From Chlorops oryzae (lineage: Eukaryota > Arthropoda > Insecta > Diptera > Chloropidae): a DNA stretch of 64,000 nt. The translations under genes were made by a program, and so were the position numbers. The notes beneath the pieces were generated by a model. The model did not search any database. It was not told the origin of the DNA and saw nothing but the letters and a program-made list of their open reading frames with translations. Shown piece by piece: positions 36,200 through 48,117 of the stretch; within the stretch, counting starts at the first letter, position 1; the number at the start of each line of letters is the position of its first letter. The DNA lies in NCBI GenBank assembly GCA_020466095.1, contig CM035808.1, positions 28,301,345 through 28,365,344 of the forward strand, given 5' to 3'.

Positions 36200-38096
36200 A
36201 TACAGAGAGAGCGAAAAAGACGTTGAGAGACCTAGAGAGACGAAGAGAGACCTAGAGAGACGAAGAGAGACCTAGAGAGACGAAGAGAGACCTAGAGAGA
36301 CCTAGAGAGACCTAGAGAGACCTAGAGAGACCTAGAGAGACCTAGAGAGACCTAGAGAGACCTAGAGAGACCTAGAGAGACCTAGAGAGACCTAGAGAGA
36401 CCTAGAGAGACCTAGAGAGACCTAGAGAGACCTAGAGAGACCTAGAGAGACCTAGAGAGACCTAGAGAGACCTAGAGAGACCTAGAGAGACCTAAGAACT
36501 AGAGAGACCTAGAGAGACCTAGAGAGACCTAGAGAGACCTAGAGAGACCTAGAGAGACCTAGAGAGACCTAGAGAGACCTAGAGAGACCTAGAGAGACCT
36601 AGAGAGACCTAGAGAGACCTAGAGAGACCTAGAGAGACCTAGAGAGACCTAGAGAGACCTAGAGAGACCTAGAGAGACCTAGAGAGACCTAGAGAGACCT
36701 AGAGAGACCTAGAGAGACCTAGAGAGACCTAGAGAGACCTAGAGAGACCTAGAGAGACCTAGAGAGACCTAGAGAGACCTAGAGAGACCTAGAGAGACCT
36801 AGAGAGACCTAGAGACTAGAAGACCTAGAGAGACCTAGAGAGACCTAGAGAGACCTAGAGAGACCTAGAGAGACCTAGAGAGACCTAGAGAGACCTAGAG
36901 AGACCTAGAGAGACCTAGAGAGACCTAGAGAGACCTAGAGAGACCTAGAGAGACCTAGAGAGACCTGGAGAGACCTAGAGAAACCTAACGAGATCTAGAG
37001 AGACCCAGAGAGACCAGAGAGACCAGAGAGACCCAGAGAGACCCAGAGAGACCCAGAGAGTCCCAGACAGACCCAGAAAGACCCAGAGAGACCAAGAGAG
37101 ATCTAGAGAGACCAAGAGAGACCTAGAAAGACCAAGAGAGACCAAGAGAGACCAGAGAGAGACCAAGAGAGACCAAGACCAAGAGAGACCAAAAGAGACC
37201 AAGAGAGACCAAGAGAGACCAAGAGAGACCAAGAGAGACCAAGAGAGACCAAGAGAGACCAGAGAGACAAGAGAGACCAAGAGAGACCAAGAGAGACCAA
37301 GAGAGACCAAGAGAGACCAAGAGAGACCAAGAAGAGACCAAGAGAGACCAAGAGAGACCAAGAGAGACCAAGAGAGACCAAGAGAGACCAAGAGAGACCA
37401 AGAGAGACCAAGAGAGACCAAGAGAGACCAAGAGAGACCAAGAGAGACCAAGAGAGACCAAGAGAGACCAAGAGAGACCAAGAGAGACCAAGAGAGACCA
37501 AGAGAGACCAAGAGAGACCAAGAGAGACCAAGAGAGACCAAGAGAGACCAAGAGAGACCAAGAGAGACCAAGAGAGACCAAGAGAGACCAAGAGAGACCA
37601 AGAGAGACCAAGAGAGACCAAGAGAGACCAAGAGAGACCAAGAGAGACCAAGAGAGACCAAGAGAGACCAAGAGAGACCAAGAGAGACCAAGAGAGACCA
37701 AGAGAGACCAAGAGAGACCAAGAGAGACCAAGAGAGACCAGAGAGACCAAGAGAGACCAAGAGAGACCAAGAGAGACCAAGAGAGACCAAGAGAGACCAA
37801 GAGAGACCAAGAGAGACCAAGAGAGACCAAGAGAGACCAAGAGAGACCAAGAGAGACCAAGAGAGACCAAGAGAGACCAAGAGAGACCAAGAGAGACCAA
37901 GAGAGACCAAGAGAGACCAAGAGAGACCAAGAGAGACCAAGAGAGACCAAGAGAGACCAAGAGAGACCAAGAGAGACCAAGAGAGACCAAGGCAAGAGAG
38001 ACCAAGAGAGACCAAGAGAGACCAAGAGAGACCAAGAGAGACCAAGAGAGGAGAGACCAAGAGAGACCAAGAGAGACCAAGAGAGACCTAGAGACC
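36200..38096 (+). repeat. GAGA-rich minisatellite, 10-bp unit, about 190 copies
   Basis: The array has four zones. First, alternating AGAGAGACCT and AGAGAGACGA units (about 36215-36290). Second, a homogeneous (AGAGAGACCT)n block to about 36970, broken at 36490 and 36814. Third, a short variable zone (about 36970-37190) with ACCC units and 9-bp steps. Fourth, a homogeneous (AGAGAGACCA)n block to about 38088. Each unit contains GAGAG, the minimal GAGA-factor word. The plus strand is about 80 percent purine. On the minus strand all three frames stay open for 315-361 codons because a 10-bp unit without stops reads as the same decapeptide in every frame; I do not regard these as genes. Confidence 0.98.
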
Positions 38097-40616
38097 GGCT
38101 TCAATAGTTGCGTCGTTTGCGTTAAGCGTTATAAAAAATTTGGATATCTCTCGATTTAGCTAAAAATCTTGATAAAGAAGACAAAAATTCCTGAAAACAA
38201 CAGATTGAGTATTCAGTGAATTCTATGGCTAAGTAAACCCCGGTGCATCGAGCCACAAGTTCTCTTTAGCAAACTCAAGGGTTGGAAACAATGACCAAGT
38301 ACCTACTAACAAAAGTTTTGGAAACGTTTTGGAACACCTCTCACTCATTTGAGTCCCATAATTAAGGGAACATTATATATGGAAATAGAGTTCCTTCAAT
38401 CACAAACGTCAAAAGAACAATCAAAGTCCAAAACAAGTGTCTATTTGCAAGGATATTAAATTTTTGTCATTTTCAAATGCTTCTGTACAATCTGTGTGTA
38501 TTTCATTGAACCATTATTTTTTTTTTGTTTGCTTTGTTTCTTCATATAAAAACTCCCCCAACAACTTTTCAACCAAGCTTCAAAGCAGTTCTTGAAATAA
38601 AATTTCAATTAAATTTAAAAAATTCAAAAAGCATATCACTTTAAATGTGGTTCTTTTTTTTGGATGATGACTCCTTAAGGAATTAATTTTCAGCGTAATT
38701 CCCATAAATCGTATTGCGATCAGAAGCTTTCTGACTTATTCCTTACTCCTCTGGGAATGTATAAGCCGTCTTTTACCACTCTAAACGCTGTTTCCCCTCA
38801 GCATTTTTTTTTTTTGTGAGAATAAATGTGCAAATATTTACACACACAAAGGCATGTCGCTTGTCTATTTAAGAAAATCTCCTCTTTATGGTCTCGCATT
38901 TTTAAGCATTGCTCTTTGTGTGAAAAATTCGTTTGTTGCTTTTATTCGCGTTCACTTTCCGAAAGCTATGAATTTCCCAACAAATAGTCGTCCAGCAAAA
39001 AGTAATAATTTTCTTCTTCTTGTTCGTTTTTTTCGTCTCCCTTTCTCTAATTTGTTTTACAATATATTAAGCTGGCTTTGTTGTCTTCTTTGTCGACGGG
39101 ATTTACGTTCGCATATTTTACTAATTTTTATCATTTTCATATTTTATTGTGTCTAATAAATGTTTAAACATAAATTTGCATGAAAATTTATGCTCCTTTT
39201 GTTGCTATTGCTGTTGCTGTTGGTGATTCGGTTGTTGTTGCTTTCGCTGTCGTTGGTGGTGCGCTGTTTTCGGTGTTGCCATTTACATTTCCTGTTTCCG
39301 GTTTCCCGTTTCCGGTTATCTGTTTGTTGCCTTGGGAAACACTTGACTTGCATTGGATTATTTTCCTTTAACAATAGACTTCCCCCTTCACCCTGAGATA
39401 CTCTTCGTGCTCTCGAATATTTTTCCCTATTTCAGTATATTCAATTGCCATTTTCTTTTGCTTTTGTTTTTGAATCGTGCCCGCAAATACGGATGTTATG
39501 CCGTTAGTCCTGATGTGATATCCATATAAAACGTTACTGCATCTCATTAATACGTTACTGTTAGGCATTAGTAGGTACCACTTCAACGGAATTGCTCTCA
39601 TCGACTTAAGGAATTTGATGAATAAAGAAGAATCCAGCAGAACCATCCACTCAGATTGACCGTGTCCATGCGGCTTCGGTCTTGTGGTTTTCCTACATTT
39701 CTTTCCTCGAATATATGTACGTTTCCATGTTGCCTCGTCTCGGTCGTTCTGTTGGTCGGTCGTTTGGCCGTTTGGTCGGTCGGTCGGTCGGCCTTGGCTC
39801 TGTTTTTGATTAGCTCCTCAGAATACATTTGAATTGGCCAGCTTGTTTACTTATTATTTCGTTTGTTATTATTACTTCTTATTTACTTTGCTTACGAGCA
39901 TATTGAACGTCGTTGAAATTCCTGAAGATGCAAACGATGAACTCTCTTGAGTGCGATACAAGTTTTTTTCACAATTAATTATTTTAAGTTGCTTTGTGTT
40001 CTAGTTTTCCTTAACTTGAATAACGAAGTTTTATTTTCGTAAAATAATTAAAGGAAGTTCTTGTTAATAATTCTTCAATTGTATTGTCGTGATTTTTCTT
40101 GGTTTCGTCGCAAAGTTTTCCATCGAATATAGAAATTTTAAAGGGAGCAATTCGGAATTAGGATCTCTTGATTTAATAGATAAAGCATCGCAAAACATTC
40201 TTCAGTTAATTTCAATTAAAAGTTTTAATTGGAAAGGCTCACTTTTAATGATAAAGTTACATTTTTACATTTTTAGTTATAACTAGGTTAAATAGACAGA
40301 CTGAGAAAGGTAAATAGATTTTTGAAATTATGGGGATTCAATTCATGCTGAGAGAGTGCTAATTAGCCTTATAAAAGAGGCATTAATCACCTGAGATGCG
40401 GACTATTTCGATCTTGAGGGATGACCGTGGAATGGACTCTCCTGCCAGGTCATCTCGCACTCACCCAATTAAATGTATGTCACGTGTTTGTCGCATATTG
40501 TACATCAGCTCTAAGCCACTTTTCCTTGTCAAAAATAACGATGACCGAATCACTTTATGGGTGGATATATGACTTGAAATCCCCACGGAGCTTTGTACGT
40601 CACTAATTCAAATATT
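38097..40616. other. AT-rich non-coding stretch
   Basis: No supported gene is seen. A GTTGCT/GCTGTT-rich tract lies at 39195-39260, TTTCCGGTTTCCCGTTTCCGG at 39295-39317, and a GGTCGGTC tract at 39752-39792. These simple sequences explain the Leu/Val- or Gln/Asn-rich frames in this part. Confidence 0.5.
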
Positions 40617-41034
40617 ACCCAGACAACCATATACGGAGTGCTCCGAAAAAGAGTGCAAAATAACTCCTTTTAAAGCATCCTTACGAAGTGTTTTTGGAGT
40701 GCTCCGAAAAGGAGTGTAAAAGAATCCTAACGGAGCTCTTCGAAGAAGTGCTTTTGCCAAGGCCTCATGAAACAACGCCTTGGATGGTTAAGGAGACCAA
40801 ACGAGTCATTTAAAAAATTTATATCTTAAGAAAAGTGCAAACAGAATTTTCAGGAGCATTCTAACAATCATGAAAAATAAATTTTGAGATCCCAAAAATG
40901 ACTCTTTTTCCATATAAGGATTCGCGCTCCTGTCTTCCGAAAAAACGCTCATTTCATCCTACGTTTTAGGAGCATTTGCGCTCCGTAAAAGGAGTCTTAA
41001 GGAGCTCTGTGCGGACTCTTTTGAATGGTTGGGT
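40617..41034 (+). mobile_element. ACCCA-type dispersed repeat, copy 2 (MITE-like)
   Basis: It begins ACCCAGACAACCAT and ends ATGGTTGGGT, imperfect terminal inverted repeats. Between them it is rich in GGAGTGCTCCG and GGAGT words, and it aligns with 1861-2311. At 418 bp it is more complete at its right end than copy 1. No target duplication is clear beyond a short ATAT. No coding capacity. Confidence 0.7.
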
Positions 41035-41817
41035 ATATACAGTCGTTGTCATATGAATAGAGCAGACATGAAATTTCCGTGAAGCTTATATAAATCCTTT
41101 TTGTAATAACAAATATTTTGAGACTTCTCTTAATCTTATTTGGCACATTTTTCAAGCGGTTAAGGACAAGACGAAAGCAAACATTTTCAAGGTTATTTTA
41201 AACGCAAAAAACCAAAAAAATTTTCCACCTTTTTCGCTTGACTAAACCTGTATACGAGTATAAAGCAATGAAAATGAAATATTTTGTAGCATACTGTACG
41301 GACTTTAATTCTTAAAATACTCAAGACTGCAGTTTTAACCGACGATTCTGAACTTCCTTTGGCATTGATAATCTTTATTACCTTGAATAAACATTTTTCC
41401 TATTGATACTTAAGCGATAACCAGCCATTAATTATGCTAGAAAATTTAGTTCGCTCTGTTTTTCTTTGCTTTAATGATAAAATAAAACGACCTTCATCGC
41501 AATATTTCACCAATTCATTCCCCGTTCTGCCTTTTGTTCTTTACTTATAAAAAAGCACGTGGCGCTCTGATTTAAATGTTTCCATTTCCAACAGCACAGA
41601 CCTCACGACGGGCCATGCAGCCATTGGCCCTTTTTCTTTGGCTATTTGACCCATAAACCGTTATATTTTAGGCATAGAAAATCGTTATCTTACTTTATGA
41701 TGCGCGGTATTTGAAATTTAGAATGAAAGCAATTCCGATACCGTGGACAGCTGTAAAAAGTCAGATTTTGTAAACACTTTTAAGGAGATCTGGTTAGTAA
41801 ATCGGCCTTGCTAAGAT
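41035..41817. other. AT-rich non-coding stretch
   Basis: Nothing beyond unique AT-rich sequence is seen. Confidence 0.5.
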
Positions 41818-42440
41818 GGGAGGTGTTATAGTCAAGCGAGCCTCACATAACAATACCCCACACAAGCTAACGATTAGCTTTTTTTGTACAGCGTGGGAAC
41901 GTTTTGGATGGTCTTATGGCCCATGCCTCTGGCGATCTTTCTGACTGAAATTGCGCAATTTCATCGATTTCGCTCACAGACTTTCCTCACTATATTTGGA
42001 GTTTTAACGATGCTTTAATGTCTAACTTTTTTTTTTGCAATATGAAAGCTCCCAGTTTTCTTGAAGCGTGCGATAGCAGGATAGACAAACATTTTGTTGA
42101 CTTTCAGAGTTTTTAACAACCATTTAATCTAACTTGGTTTTGCTCCTCCGAGATGTTTTATACCTAGATCTAGTTTGAAATCCATGCTCCTGTAATTTTT
42201 TAGACTAAATGATTAATTTATAATCCATGTGATACCTATTGAAGTGAGGAATAAGATGGATACAAAAAACTTCAAGTCTAGATATTATGCTATATTAGCA
42301 AATATGAATCTGATGATTTTTTTTAACACAGGGGCTTTTCAAGGCCATACAGGCCTTTTGTGGCAGACCCTAGTACCCTTTAAAATGGTCGGGTCTGATC
42401 CACTCTTCAGCTTAATCTTGCTCACGTTTCTCCAAAGAAG
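41818..42440 (-). mobile_element. Helentron, copy D, decayed
   Basis: The left end GGTGTTATAGTCAAGCGAGC retains the 3' hairpin region of copies A and C with substitutions that weaken the stem. Near the right end, GCAGACCCTAGTACC followed by AAAATGGTCGGGTC matches the GACAGACCCTAGTACTGG block and its neighbour in copy A. The 5' palindrome is not found. It is the oldest copy of this subfamily here. Confidence 0.7.
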
Positions 42441-44841
42441 CTAGCTTCTGACCAGTGGCCACTAACGAAGACTGTGAACTTTTCTATCTTTGGCTAGATT
42501 GCCAGACAAAAGCAGTGCTAGAAGACACCTCACCATGGCTGCCACTGCTTTTGAAAATTTTCATGTCATCAACTTCTTCACATTATAAGATTATAGGCAA
42601 GACAAGATAAAGTAAGGTCCATGAATGAACAAGAAACACTGCGTCTGTTACTAAGTTAAATAAGTTATAAGTCTCAAAGCCACTTAAAAAAAACATCAAC
42701 AGTAATTATTGTGTACTGTTATGCACCTTTTTCAATTCGTATATTCTAAAAATGTCAACGGCAAAAATATTTCCTGAAAAATACAAAAAAGTGATAGCGT
42801 AAAACTAAGCTTATTATCTTTAATCGGAATAGCGTTTTACAAGATTCAATCTCCATCGCCATCATCAAATTCTTTGCAAATTCAAAAGGCCATCATCTTC
42901 AGAAATCAGCGATGAAGATAGTAACACTTCGCCCGCGCTATAATTGCATTGCCTCATTCTGGGAACCATAAAATCTCACACCATTAAAAAGCTCAGACGA
43001 AATTCGAGGAAAATCAGCTTTTCATGCAAACAAGCATGGCTTGTGTACACATCATTTTCGTAACATACTGAATGATTCATTGCCTAAAACGATGGAGACA
43101 CTCTTTTTTTCGTATACATATATGTATTCCCATACTGCCTTGGTGTACCAGAAAAGAAGCATAAAGTAAACTCCCCATTGAAGACAAACTTTAACTCGAA
43201 CCCGGGACCATTACTAATTCTGGGCACTCAACAAAAGTACGCTTAATTAAAGTTGAACTCTATGCAGAACCCACGATGGTCAGTAGCCGGCTATTTACAT
43301 GTTATCCAACTTTTGGACCAAATAGCCTGGTTTATCCTCCCGCTCTCAACTTATTCATGCTCATCATGCTTGAGGCACAAGTTGAAAATTCTACACAAGC
43401 GGAAACTAAACTGATAACGCACTTTTAAATAGTTCCGAAGTTTTCCCTTCATGTTCTTACATTTCTGTACTACCATAGGAACGTCGAAAGCCAAAGCCGA
43501 AACCGAAGCCAAAGCCATAGCCATAGCTATGGCCATAGCAACTCCATTTTTCTTTGTCTGGGCTCTGCAAATTTAAATTTTAATGATAAGCAAATAATTA
43601 AATGCATGACTTTTAGTAGATCTCCATTGCGGTTAGACGGCACCGTTGGAGGACAAGGGCGACACAGAAGAGAGAGAGCGAGACAGAGAGAGATGATGGC
43701 TAATGACTTTCCAACAGGCTTAAATATTTTAAGTGAAATATTTTATTTAATTCGGTCGTTCGAGGCTTTTGTTGCATTGTTTTTTTGTGTCCCTTTTCCT
43801 TTTATTTTTATTTTTGGTTTTTTATTTTTTTATATATTGTTTTGGCTCATTGTTAAGCTCAATGGTAAATATGTGCGAGAACATTTGTTCAACAATTCGG
43901 CTTGCGTTGAAAAGTTTGCTTAACAAATTTTTAAATAGTTTTCCCTTTTCGTCCTTTTTGTTTGCTTTTGTCGTCCTTTTTCAGAGTAACAACATTTGTA
44001 ACAAAAGGATCTCTCGACTCCGCTCTGAATGAGTTATTCGTTCTTCCGATGAAAGCCGTTGAGGCAGTTCAGGAGAAAAAATAATTTTATTATGAGCACA
44101 TGAACATTTTTAAATTAAATTAAAAATAATAAATGTTCATATTTTAATTCTTTTGCTCCACAAAAGACACTGCCCCTTTGATGATGCATTTATCTGAGTA
44201 ACTAGGTACTGCTAAGCTCTGAAGATATTTTTAGAATAGACTCACGAATTTGAATGATTTCTTCAAAATATTCCATGCTTTCAAGAAAAGAACTTTTTGA
44301 GAATATTTCCGAGCAAACATATGTGGATTATTGGTGTTTTTTCTTTCGGATTCCTTGATGTTTTGTGTAAAATAGAGAACAAATTTTTCGAGTCTACAAC
44401 TCGAGTTCCTGCCTCATTTTAAGGGGACCGAAACAAATGAAATATTCAAAGTTAAATATTAATCGATAATCAAATGGTCCCTGAGCAATGACAAATTGTA
44501 TATTCGTCTTTGGCGCCTCCTATGATTCTTCATATTTGGTTAAATAATTAAGATAAAATGGAAAAGATCATGAAAATAATTTCAAATGAACTTTATTCAT
44601 ATAAAATGAATGTGAACATACCGACCGACACATGGCGTTATGGTTTTATTGAATGGCAGAAGGTCGTTCATGATTTTCTTAGATAAGCCATCACGTCTTC
44701 CTTGAAATGGATGTGTGCTTTTTATTTCTGAATGGCATAACATTTTTCTTGCCGACACCGCTGTCTAACGACAAATGCGGCTGTGGATCTGCTTTCTTAA
44801 CGTCTCTCGTTTAGTATTTTCACTTTTCTTCAATGTTATAT

Positions 44842-44855
44842 GCCTAAAAGTATAC
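44842..44855 (-). promoter_or_regulatory. Su(Hw)-like motif (variant)
   Basis: The minus strand reads GTATACTTTTAGGC: the tail ACTTTTAGGC is complete, but GCATAC is changed to GTATAC. The same variant occurs at 5361-5374 inside the MITE. Confidence 0.25.
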
Positions 44856-44879
44856 TTTATCCTGTTAGAATTTCCGCCT

Positions 44880-44901
44880 CACACGCACACACACACACAC
44901 A
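44880..44901 (+). repeat. CA microsatellite
   Basis: About ten CA dinucleotides with one CG interruption. Confidence 0.85.
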
Positions 44902-46761
44902 AAGACTCTCATATATAAGCATATAGCCAGCGTCTGAATGAGAAATTGTGAATTTTATACAGCATTTGTCAGTTTAGAATTTGATTCACGCGAATTTGTC
45001 TGTCGGCTGAAATTTTTTTTTCACTTTTACTCTCAAAAGCGTGCTATAAAATGTTCTTTCTCATACTTCGTTTACAAAGGAGTTCCATTTTCCCACGTCT
45101 TTGTTTCTTTCACCATTTCAATTCAGAAATTCTACAAACAAAGTTGTTTCCGGAAAAAAGTTTCTTTGTCTAGGCATGCAAAAATATTTGTACTTTTTTT
45201 GTTATGGCACAAGCAGCCAAGAAGTATGCTCATATTTAATAAAATGGAAACATCTTTTTCTTGTGCGGCATTGTTCTGTTTATCTGAGGAGTTGAGGAAG
45301 ACTTTCTTTTTTGTTGCTATATACATACATATGTATGTACACATGTTAAATGTAAATTTTGTTAGGAGAAAATTTGTTAGCTTGCATGCCCTTAAGAATC
45401 ATCCCGCAAACATGTGCCTTAAAAAAAAAAAAATTTTTTTGTTTTGAAAATATAGCATACATCTGGGTGTTTACTGAAGTTTTATTGCCTGCTCATCTAC
45501 GAATCATGTTATAATCGAATGATTATATTTATTTTTACAATTTAGGAATAATATTTTGCTATATTTTCCGGCGGTTGGACGAACAAGTTGAATATTTGTC
45601 TTACGAGCAATAAAAGTGAGCATCATTTCAGGAGATTTTTCTGATTTTAGCCAAGATTCTTTAACTTACAAATCGTTGATTTTTGTCAATAACTTCAAAA
45701 CAATTTCAAGTGATTTAGAAACGATATGATTGCGCTTAAGGACACTTGCATTCATTTCTATAAAAAAAAAATACCACGAAAAAAGTTTTTTCACTCCCTT
45801 AACTTTCGTTAATCCGCTCTGGATCCGAATTCGCAACGATTGTCCCTGAAGTGAAAAACTTCAACATTCTGAATAAGTTATGCAATGCCAAATAGGACAC
45901 ACACATATCATGTTATATTTGCGCATTGTAGCGAGTCCTTCTGACCTGCCACAGGCCAAAGCTAATGTTGGTCGTGGAAAATTTCGTTGTCTGGAAAGCT
46001 AATATTTTCATAGCCTGTGGCCTCACTTTGACACAACCAGAAGCGGGATCTATTACTCTCGGATTACAGCATGTCGAATTTGCAATTTAAATGAATTTTC
46101 ATTTCATGCGTATTGAGGAAGCGGGACAGTGCATTTAATATGTGGGTCTGACTTTTAAGGCAACTTAAAGCTTATTTGCTACGAAATTACTTGGTTTTTA
46201 TTGCAGTACTTTGAGGCACTATTCCTGCACCACTTTTTTTGCAAGCGAATATTTGAGGATAAAAGCAAAGACGGAGCGCTCTACTGAGACCGTTGACTGA
46301 GCTAAGTAAATGATGGATTTAGACCAATAAAACCTGGTGGCACATTGTCATCAACTACCAATGATTGACGGAATGAGAGTGAAATATGCGTCAGCAAGCT
46401 CTTTACTCGATTGCATTACGAGCATAGCGCATAGCGGACCTACTTTCGGTCCGGTAGGTGTCCCTTTAAGAGAGAGAGTACACTGTATAAGATTTAATAT
46501 AATAAGCAAGGTGTCATTTTTTAATTTTTTTTCAAAATCGTCCGACAAATCTAAAATCACATTTTTTTTAACGAAAAATCTTCAGCCTTCAAGTTGAAAA
46601 AAAAAATATTTTTTTTCCATATTTATAAGAAAATATGGAGCCATATATGTAGCTTTTTCAGGAAAATTTATTTAATTTATGTTCCGTTTTCATACAAAGT
46701 AATTAATTAACGGGGGTTATGTTGATGTTTTTTCATGTGATTGATAAGTCTCTAAAACAAT

Positions 46762-46929
46762 AGGGATATTCACAAAGGCGTCGGAAAATAGGAAAGTCCG
46801 AAAATCGGAAAATTTGAACTGCTTAAAGTTGTGCAAGATACAAAAACAGTTTAAACATTTTTTAAGAAGTCGCAGATTTCCGATTTTCCGACTTTCCAAC
46901 GTTTTTAACACGCCTTTGTGAATACCCCT
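46762..46929. mobile_element. 168-bp inverted-repeat element
   Basis: AGGGATATTCACAAAGGCGT at the left pairs with ACGCCTTTGTGAATACCCCT at the right. The inverted similarity continues inward through the GGAAAGTCCGAAAATCGGAAA region and its inverse, with a short spacer. No target duplication could be fixed and nothing is encoded. A MITE-like element is the inference. Confidence 0.75.
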
Positions 46930-48085
46930 TACATATATAAATATTTAATATATCAATAAGGTTTTTGGTCTGTATAGCTTAAAAGCCGTTGAAATTCGGA
47001 AATGCTCATTTCGGAAATCGTTTGCCTTACCCTAAAACAAAACCGATTTTATAGTTAGTACCCATTTCAAATTACCCTTCAAAATCCACTTGGCCCGAGA
47101 AAAATTGACCAATATTATGGAAACTATCAAGGAAAAACGAAATTCCCCATACAAAAAATCTTTTTTTTTGGCGTTTTCAGAGCACGATGCCACCCGTTAA
47201 AAACACTTTGTTTTGGAAATCGTTTATACAATTAGTTTTGTCATAATATTAACTTTCAAAAACCACCTGGCCCTAAAAAAATGCTAAGCAAATTTGGCAG
47301 TGCTGAAGTAAAATATGTTACAACATTTTTCAATGAAGTTCATAAAATCTTGCAATGTAAAAAGAAAGAAATTTAGAGCATACTTTTAGGGTAAAAACTT
47401 TTCATATGAAAAATTCATTTCAAAACAAAAGTTTATACAAAATGTGTGCTCTAACGAAATCAAATTTTTATGAAAACTTCAGAATGTGCCAAGTTTCATC
47501 ACTCTGCGAACACTCCGTATAGTTTTTACACTCAAATGTATTATGCGATGCCACTGTGTCATGGGAGGGAATTGGAAACGCCCATTTCCCGAGTTTTATC
47601 TAAACAAAATTTTATACTAAATATGTGATCTAATGAAATCATAAAAACAATTAAATTTTTTCCAAAACAGGGTTTTTGACACCTTGCTAAATATAATTAG
47701 AAAATAATATAACAAGTTAGTTTACTTAACAATGACATAAAACAATGATCCTTCGTTTATCAATAAAATTTCATTTCGGGGTTTGCATGAAATATCAAAA
47801 CCATCTATTGCGATGAACAAAGATGAGTGAATATAAAAACTGAAATTTAAATATCCTTTCCAAATGTACCCTATTGTAAACTGCTTATTTATGAGATACT
47901 TTTAACGCTTCGATACCTAATGAAAATGCGCTGACTAACGATTTTACAATGTAAAGCCTATTATTCGCCAAAAGCTTTTTGAATCCCTCTTTATATTATA
48001 TTATTAATGAATCCTGTATGAATTTTTCTAACTTCGTTAAATGAAAATGCCAAGTAATATTTCGCAATTTCTCTCTCACTTTCAG
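46930..48085. other. AT-rich non-coding stretch
   Basis: No gene is seen. A motif match lies at 47378-47391. The stretch ends in a pyrimidine-rich tract (48068-48083), the possible 3' splice signal of the candidate microexon. Confidence 0.45.
47378..47391 (+). promoter_or_regulatory. Su(Hw)-like motif
   Basis: The plus strand reads GCATACTTTTAGGG, preceded by A. It is identical over 14 bases to the match at 9080-9093 on the other strand, although the flanks are unrelated. Confidence 0.4.
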
Positions 48086-48117
48086 ATTCTGCTGCTGCTT
48101 TACGGTTCATGTAATTG
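48086..48117 (+). other. Candidate 32-nt internal microexon
   Basis: A 3' splice signal (TTTCTCTCTCACTTTCAG, ending at 48085) and a consensus 5' splice site (TTG followed by GTAAGT at 48118-48123) bracket 32 bases. Two of three frames are open; the first reads ILLLLYGSCN and the second FCCCFTVHVI. The first has the hydrophobic look of a signal peptide or membrane segment. Fly adhesion and receptor genes often have small exons set in very long introns, which would suit a 64-kb window without other genes. No neighbouring exon is visible in the window, so the reading frame cannot be tested and the host gene is unknown. Chance pairing of good splice words in AT-rich DNA is the alternative. Confidence 0.3.

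Larger units (their letters stand above)
42441..46761. other. AT-rich non-coding stretch
   Basis: No supported gene is seen over 4.3 kb. A 169-codon frame (44938-45447) and a 105-codon frame (43606-43923) are Phe-rich translations with no domain I know. Short repeats are GAAACCGAAGCCAAAGCC-type hexamers (43488-43540) and the CA run at 44880. A motif match lies at 44842-44855. Confidence 0.5.

Noticed and set aside
36200..38096. CRISPR-like regular repetition
   Set aside because: There are no spacers; the unit is a contiguous 10-bp tandem repeat in eukaryotic DNA.
36975..38104. Long minus-strand open frames of 315-361 codons, the largest in the window
   Set aside because: They are the translation of the 10-bp minisatellite in all three frames. 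There is no start context, no non-repeat domain and no codon bias, so they were not annotated as genes.
44938..45447. 169-codon open frame on the plus strand
   Set aside because: The translation is Phe/Ser-rich with no domain or motif I recognise, and composition matches the T-rich DNA. It is within the length expected by chance in 64 kb.
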